Made by a program: the position numbers and the translations under genes. A stretch of 27,250 nt of DNA. Origin: Pseudomonadota bacterium (GTDB lineage: Bacteria; Pseudomonadota; Gammaproteobacteria; Burkholderiales; Burkholderiaceae_B). The stretch is from assembly GCA_023388835.1 (NCBI GenBank), contig JAEWFK010000063.1, positions 1 to 27,250 on the forward strand, read 5' to 3'. The number at the start of each line of letters is the position of its first letter. Within the stretch, counting starts at the first letter, position 1. Positions 23,615 through 27,250 of this stretch are shown piece by piece. Below the pieces are notes generated by a model. It was not told the origin of the DNA, did not search any database, and saw only the letters and a list, made by a program, of their open reading frames with translations.

Positions 23615-25131
23615 TGGCGAGCCCGTCCGACCCCGCGCGCTTTGCAGAGGCGGAAAGCGATCCATCCTTGCCCAAGGAAGTCGCCAAGCCGCTCACGGCC
23701 GCCCTGCGCAGCGATCTGCTCAAGGCTCAGTATGCCCGGCTGGCCAAGGCCGACCGCAGCCTGCTGATCGTGGTGGCCGGGCTTGATGGCGCCGGCAAGG
23801 GCGCCACCGTCAACCTCATCAATGAGTGGATGGACGCCCGGCACATCCGGACCCTGGCCTTCGGCCCGCCCTCTGAAGAGGAACGGCAGTATCCCTTCCT
23901 GTGGCGCTACTGGCGGGAGCTGCCTGCAAAGGGCCGGACCGGCATTGTGTTCGGCTCGTGGTACGCGCCGCTGTTCGAGCTGCTTTCCGGCAAGAACCCC
24001 AAACGCGATGAAGTCGAACGGCTCGCCTCGGCGATACGAGATTTCGAATCGTTGCTCGCCCGGGATGGCGTGCAAATCCTGAAGCTCTGGTATCACCTCT
24101 CTCGGGACGCGCAGAAGGAGCGCACGGCGCGGCTCGCCAGCGACCCTGAAACGTCCTGGATGGTGCGGCCAGAAGATTACCTGGTGGCGGACAACTTCAA
24201 ACGCATGCGCAAGGCCGCGGATACCATGCTGACGCTCACGGACGGCGGCCTGGCACGGTGGCAGGTCATCCCCAGCGCCGACGAACGCCTGCGTTCAGTG
24301 CGCACTGGCCAGGCCATTCTTGCTGCGCTGCGCGCGCCTGTCCACCGCCCTTCGCCTGACGAACATCCGGGCGTTACGGAGTGCCAGCCACGGGCCGCTT
24401 CCGGGCACGCCGGGGGACGGCGGCTCACGCGGGTCGATCACTCCCTCCGTCTGAGTGAAAATGAATACGACGACCAGCTTGCGCATTGGCGCAGCCGCCT
24501 CGCGCGACAAGTCCGCAGCAAGGCCTTCAGGAAGCTGCCTGTCGTCTTGGTGTTCGAAGGCCATGATGCGGCGGGCAAGGGAAGCACCATCCGCCGCATC
24601 ACTCATGCACTGGATGCGCGCCAGTTCCACGCAGTGCCCATCTCGGCACCCACCGATGATGAGCGGGCGAGACCTTATCTATGGCGCTTCTGGCGGGAGC
24701 TGCCGTCTCCGGGCGACATCACGATCTTCGACCGATCATGGTACGGGCGAGTGCTCGTCGAACGAGTGGAAAAACTTGCCCGGCCCCAGGAATGGCGACG
24801 CGCCTACGAAGAGATCAATCAATTCGAACGACAACTGGTGGAGAGCGGAATATTGGTGTTGAAGTTCTGGCTGGCCATCAGCAAGGATGTCCAGCTCCAA
24901 CGATTCAAGGACCGCGAGCAATCGCCATTCAAATCCTTCAAGATCACTGCCGAGGACTGGCGCAACCGCGAAAAGTGGTCGGCCTACACCACGGCCGCAA
25001 ATGACATGTTCGACCTTACGGACACTACGTTCGCGCCTTGGCATGTGATCTCTTCCAACGACAAGCGTCACGCCCGCGTGGCGGTGCTCGAGAGGATCGT
25101 GACGGCCATCGACATGAGGCTGTCGCGATGA
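23614..25131 (+). CDS. pap: Two-domain polyphosphate kinase 2 (polyphosphate:AMP phosphotransferase)
   Basis: This 505-residue protein has two tandem PPK2 domains, the layout of class II PPK2 enzymes that phosphorylate AMP to ADP with polyphosphate. Each half has a Walker A (GLDGAGKG 56-63; GHDAAGKG 316-323) and a lid-region motif (YPFLWRYWRELP 93-104; RPYLWRFWRELP 353-364). The C-terminal half has the full Walker-B-like FDRSWYGR (372-379). The N-terminal half has FGSWYAP (113-119) instead, lacking the Asp-Arg, so only the second domain is expected to be catalytic, as known for this class. The linker (about 240-280) is poorly conserved and Pro/Arg-rich. The start overlaps the trpC stop and the stop overlaps the next start, each by four bases. 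Confidence 0.9.
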   Translation: MASPSDPARFAEAESDPSLPKEVAKPLTAALRSDLLKAQYARLAKADRSLLIVVAGLDGAGKGATVNLINEWMDARHIRTLAFGPPSEEERQYPFLWRYWRELPAKGRTGIVFGSWYAPLFELLSGKNPKRDEVERLASAIRDFESLLARDGVQILKLWYHLSRDAQKERTARLASDPETSWMVRPEDYLVADNFKRMRKAADTMLTLTDGGLARWQVIPSADERLRSVRTGQAILAALRAPVHRPSPDEHPGVTECQPRAASGHAGGRRLTRVDHSLRLSENEYDDQLAHWRSRLARQVRSKAFRKLPVVLVFEGHDAAGKGSTIRRITHALDARQFHAVPISAPTDDERARPYLWRFWRELPSPGDITIFDRSWYGRVLVERVEKLARPQEWRRAYEEINQFERQLVESGILVLKFWLAISKDVQLQRFKDREQSPFKSFKITAEDWRNREKWSAYTTAANDMFDLTDTTFAPWHVISSNDKRHARVAVLERIVTAIDMRLSR

Positions 25132-25592
25132 GCCGCATGGTAAACGACTGCGTGCTGTGCGCCGAAGACGGCGGCACGCTGATCTGGAAGAACGACAGGC
25201 TGCGCGTGATTGCCGTTCATGAGCCCGACCTCCCCGGTTACACGCGTGTCATATGGCATGCGCATATTCAGGAGATGTCCGACCTCGACACAGCGCAACG
25301 CGATCTGTTCATGCGAGTAGTGTTTCAGGTGGAAGAAGTTCAGCGAGAGGTACTTCACCCCGACAAGATCAATCTGGCCTCACTGGGCAACATGACGCCG
25401 CATTTACATTGGCATATCGTGCCGCGCTGGCGGGACGACCCCTGGTTTCCGGACAGCATCTGGGCGCCGCGACGCCAGCACGACGCGCCAGCCGATGCGC
25501 TTTGGCGCGACCGCTGTCGAGCGCTTCACGCAACCCATCGCAACTATATCGCCGCCGCGCAGGAGCGGCTCGCCATCCCACACACTTCATGA
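25128..25592 (+). CDS. HIT-family nucleotide hydrolase/transferase
   Basis: This 154-residue histidine-triad protein carries HLHWHIV (92-98), matching the HxHxHxx motif with the middle His94 as the expected nucleophile. An N-terminal CVLC (8-11) may be part of a metal site. HIT proteins split or transfer nucleoside monophosphates, for example from phosphoramidates, dinucleoside polyphosphates or adenylated ends. The exact substrate cannot be told. The C-terminal 40 residues (from about WAPRRQHD) extend past the core fold. The gene overlaps both neighbours by four bases (ATGA). Its place directly after a polyphosphate:AMP phosphotransferase makes an adenylate-related job attractive, but that is inference. 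Confidence 0.9.
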   Translation: MSRMVNDCVLCAEDGGTLIWKNDRLRVIAVHEPDLPGYTRVIWHAHIQEMSDLDTAQRDLFMRVVFQVEEVQREVLHPDKINLASLGNMTPHLHWHIVPRWRDDPWFPDSIWAPRRQHDAPADALWRDRCRALHATHRNYIAAAQERLAIPHTS

Positions 25593-26332
25593 CCCGCGAT
25601 CTCGATCTGTTCAGCGGCCCCGACAACCGCCTGCGCGAACCGCCCAGCCGCCAGCTCGCCGATGTGCATTCCGACTGGCGAGCGATTCTGGACACGCCCC
25701 CGGCGCGCGAGGCCTTCGCCAAAGTCGACCACTACCTCGCCAAGCGGCTTCAGGAAGGCGCCACCATCTACCCCCACCGGATCTTCCGCGCACTGGAAGG
25801 GCTGGAGCCCAAGGGCGTCCGCGTCGTGATTCTGGGGCAGGACCCTTACCACGGCCCGAATCAAGCGCAGGGCCTGGCGTTTTCCGTCCCCGACCATTGC
25901 CGTACGCCGCCCAGCCTGCGCAACATCTTCAACGAGCTGGCCCGTGAATATCCTGATCGCCCCTTGCGGCGGCGAAACGAGCTGTCCGACTGGAGCCGCC
26001 AGGGCGTGCTGCTTCTGAACGCCTCCCTCACCGTAGAACACGGGGCCGCCGGCTCGCATGCACGCAAAGGATGGGAAACAGTCACCGGCACGCTGATTGA
26101 AGCCGTCGCCCGCAGTCCCGGCCCCAAGATCTTCATGCTCTGGGGCCGGCACGCCCAGGCCAAGCAGACCGACATCGAGGCGATAGGACAACACTGCAAA
26201 ATCCTGCTCGCCAACCACCCATCGCCGCTCTCCGCCCTGCGCCCGCCCCGTCCCTTCATCGGCTGCGGCCACTTCGCTCAAGCCAATGCCTGGCTCACCG
26301 CCATGGGCGCGAAAGAAATCGAATGGGTGTAG
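25589..26332 (+). CDS. ung: Uracil-DNA glycosylase (family 1)
   Basis: This 247-residue DNA repair enzyme removes uracil from DNA. The water-activating motif GQDPYHGP (83-90, catalytic Asp85) with QGLAFSVP after it, the uracil-binding Asn in LLLNASLTV and the intercalation motif HPSPLS (210-215) are intact. The first 25 residues are variable and Arg/Pro-rich. The ATG at 25589 overlaps the HIT gene stop by four bases. It is the last gene of the trp-linked series; I see no intrinsic terminator in the 48 bases before the next promoter. Confidence 0.96.
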   Translation: MTRDLDLFSGPDNRLREPPSRQLADVHSDWRAILDTPPAREAFAKVDHYLAKRLQEGATIYPHRIFRALEGLEPKGVRVVILGQDPYHGPNQAQGLAFSVPDHCRTPPSLRNIFNELAREYPDRPLRRRNELSDWSRQGVLLLNASLTVEHGAAGSHARKGWETVTGTLIEAVARSPGPKIFMLWGRHAQAKQTDIEAIGQHCKILLANHPSPLSALRPPRPFIGCGHFAQANAWLTAMGAKEIEWV

Positions 26333-26379
26333 AAGTCCGGTCGGGAAGTCGGGGCTACACAACGATTTACCACAGAGGC

Positions 26380-26409
26380 TTGTCAATCCGGATTTTCTCC
26401 ATATATAAT
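26380..26409 (+). promoter_or_regulatory. Near-consensus sigma-70 promoter for the DEAD-box helicase
   Basis: -35 TTGTCA (26380-26385) and a perfect -10 TATAAT (26404-26409) are 18 bases apart. The -10 lies in an AT-rich stretch that stands out in this GC-rich window. The start point would be near 26416, leaving an untranslated leader of about 290 nt before the ATG at 26706. Confidence 0.8.
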
Positions 26410-26415
26410 GGAAGG

Positions 26416-26705
26416 CTGCATTCTACTTAGTGTCGGCATGGATGCAGCTTCTTCGGAAACCACCCGGAAAGGGAAGCCACCGGAAAGGGAAGCCACCGAA
26501 AAGAAGCGCGCCTTATGAAGCCTTACGAAATGCGTATGCCGCACACCATCGCACCCTGACCTTCCAGAACCTTTGCCGCCTTACGGCGCACGGCATCCGT
26601 GCATACAGGTTGATTGGGTCGGCACGATGATCCACTCAATCCGCGCAACCGCCCGCCTTTATTGCGGCCCGCGCACATGCACCGCCTCCAACGGCAAAGG
26701 TACAC
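26416..26705 (+). other. Long 5' leader of the DEAD-box helicase mRNA
   Basis: No convincing gene is seen in this stretch. It contains two exact copies of a 16-base repeat (26464-26495) plus a partial third, and a perfect hairpin GCACGG-CAT-CCGTGC (26588-26602). A longer-range GTATGC (26534-26539) can pair with GCATAC (26601-26606). Small reading frames exist (for example from ATG 26438 to TGA 26518, and a 66-codon frame from GTG 26430) but lack good ribosome-binding sites. Long structured leaders are known for cold-inducible helicase mRNAs such as deaD/csdA; a similar role here is inference. Confidence 0.55.
26464..26495 (+). repeat. Tandem 16-bp direct repeat in the helicase leader
   Basis: The unit CCGGAAAGGGAAGCCA occurs twice back to back without mismatch (26464-26479 and 26480-26495). 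A degenerate start of a third copy (CCGAAAAG) follows. The unit length is not a multiple of three, which argues against a coding repeat. Each copy holds a purine-rich AAAGGGAAG core. Confidence 0.9.
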
Positions 26706-27250
26706 ATGTCTTTCGAATCCCTGGGACTCTCTCCGGCCCTGCTGTCGGCGCTCGACCGTGCCGGCTTCACCCAGCCTACTCCTGTGCAGGCAGCCGCCAT
26801 CCCCCGCGCCATGACCGGCGAAGATCTGATGGTCTCTTCGCAAACCGGCAGCGGCAAGACCGCCGCCTTCATGCTGCCCGTACTGAACCGCATCGCCCAG
26901 ATGCCTGCCAACAAGGGGACAGGCGTGCAGGTGCTGGTTCTGACGCCCACCCGTGAATTGGCCCTGCAAGTGGCCGAAGCGACCCGCCTCTACGGAACCG
27001 GCATTCCGGGCCTGCGCATCGCCACCGTCGTCGGGGGGATGCCCTACGGCGCACAGATCAAGGCCTTGTCGCGCCGCGTGGACGTTCTCGTGGCCACTCC
27101 CGGCCGCCTGATCGATCACCTGGAAGCCAAGCGTGTCAATCTGTCCACCGTGCAGACCCTGGTTCTGGACGAAGCCGACCGCATGCTCGACATGGGCTTC
27201 ATCGAAGAAATCGAAGCCATCATCGAACGCATCCCCGCCGAGCGCCAGAC
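26706..27250 (+). CDS. DEAD-box ATP-dependent RNA helicase, N-terminal part (cut by window end)
   Basis: The first 181 residues of a DEAD-box RNA helicase are present; the frame is open to the last base of the window. Motifs appear in order: the F-xxPTPVQ Q-motif (21-28), motif I SQTGSGKT (45-52), Ia PTRELA (81-86), GG at 110-111, Ib TPGRL (131-135) and II DEAD (155-158). The opening MSFESLGLSPALLSAL is RhlE-like, but RhlE, DeaD and DbpA cannot be separated without the C-terminal half. These helicases remodel RNA in ribosome assembly, mRNA decay and cold adaptation. AAAGG lies seven bases before the ATG. Confidence 0.93.
   Translation, partial: MSFESLGLSPALLSALDRAGFTQPTPVQAAAIPRAMTGEDLMVSSQTGSGKTAAFMLPVLNRIAQMPANKGTGVQVLVLTPTRELALQVAEATRLYGTGIPGLRIATVVGGMPYGAQIKALSRRVDVLVATPGRLIDHLEAKRVNLSTVQTLVLDEADRMLDMGFIEEIEAIIERIPAERQ

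Noticed and set aside
23212..24096. 294-codon minus-strand frame antisense to trpC and ppk2
   Set aside because: It is antisense to well-supported genes and shows no family motif. Its existence follows from GC-rich codon use in the real frame.
25544..26386. 280-codon minus-strand frame antisense to ung
   Set aside because: It is a shadow of ung with no recognisable motif. It would also start inside the helicase promoter region.
26438..26518. 26-codon ATG frame spanning the tandem repeats
   Set aside because: It could be a regulatory upstream peptide, but there is no Shine-Dalgarno sequence at the right distance and no codon enrichment that suggests sensing.
26430..26630. 66-codon frame from GTG in the helicase leader
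   Set aside because: The product is very basic with no motif, the start has no ribosome-binding site, and the 16-base repeat unit is out of frame with codons. I treat the stretch as untranslated leader.

Overview
The window is a dense, GC-rich stretch of bacterial chromosome. Gene content and order point to a betaproteobacterium of the Burkholderiales, most likely Alcaligenaceae (Bordetella, Achromobacter, Pusillimonas or Castellaniella relatives). The pointers are a gph-trpE-trpG-trpD-trpC cluster split from the other trp genes, a tcuA/tcuB pair, a YihY/BrkB protein and a FepBDGC/FecBCDE-type iron transporter. This placement is inference from reading the sequence; no database search was possible. 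I see no rRNA, tRNA, CRISPR array, insertion sequence, integrase or prophage gene.

Layout. (1) 47-4534, minus strand: an MFS transporter, a YihY/BrkB membrane protein, a Bcr/CflA-type drug exporter and a LysR regulator. (2) 4741-6273, plus: an orphan CoA-acylating methylmalonate-semialdehyde dehydrogenase (mmsA), divergent from the LysR gene. (3) 6276-8940, minus: tcuB and tcuA (tricarballylate/citrate-type oxidation), with a divergent GntR/FCD regulator at 9096-9809. (4) 9889-10596: a DUF533/TerB-like membrane-associated protein. (5) 10636-14608: a strong promoter with an inverted repeat, then a four-gene ferric-siderophore ABC importer whose substrate-binding protein carries a Tat-type signal. 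(6) 14635-17954, minus: dsbC, a UbiH/COQ6-family flavin hydroxylase and the lipoprotein lytic transglycosylase mltA. (7) 17976-26332, plus: rpe, gph, a trp leader peptide with attenuator, trpE, trpG, trpD, trpC, a two-domain polyphosphate kinase 2, a HIT protein and ung. (8) 26380-27250: a near-consensus promoter, a roughly 290-nt structured leader with tandem 16-bp repeats, and the start of a DEAD-box RNA helicase cut by the window end.

How the genes work together. Most of the window is ordinary core and accessory metabolism packed into operons with 1- or 4-base start/stop overlaps. The most notable regulatory signal is at the gph-trpE junction. A 25-residue leader peptide with three Trp codons starts inside the gph stop codon and is followed by competing RNA hairpins and an intrinsic terminator. 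This is a Trp attenuator that would control trpEGDC and, through unbroken stop/start overlaps, probably also the polyphosphate kinase, HIT and ung genes. The second is the long, repeat-bearing leader of the helicase gene. I did not find a clear previously undescribed multi-gene system; the findings are mostly regulatory and genomic-context observations.
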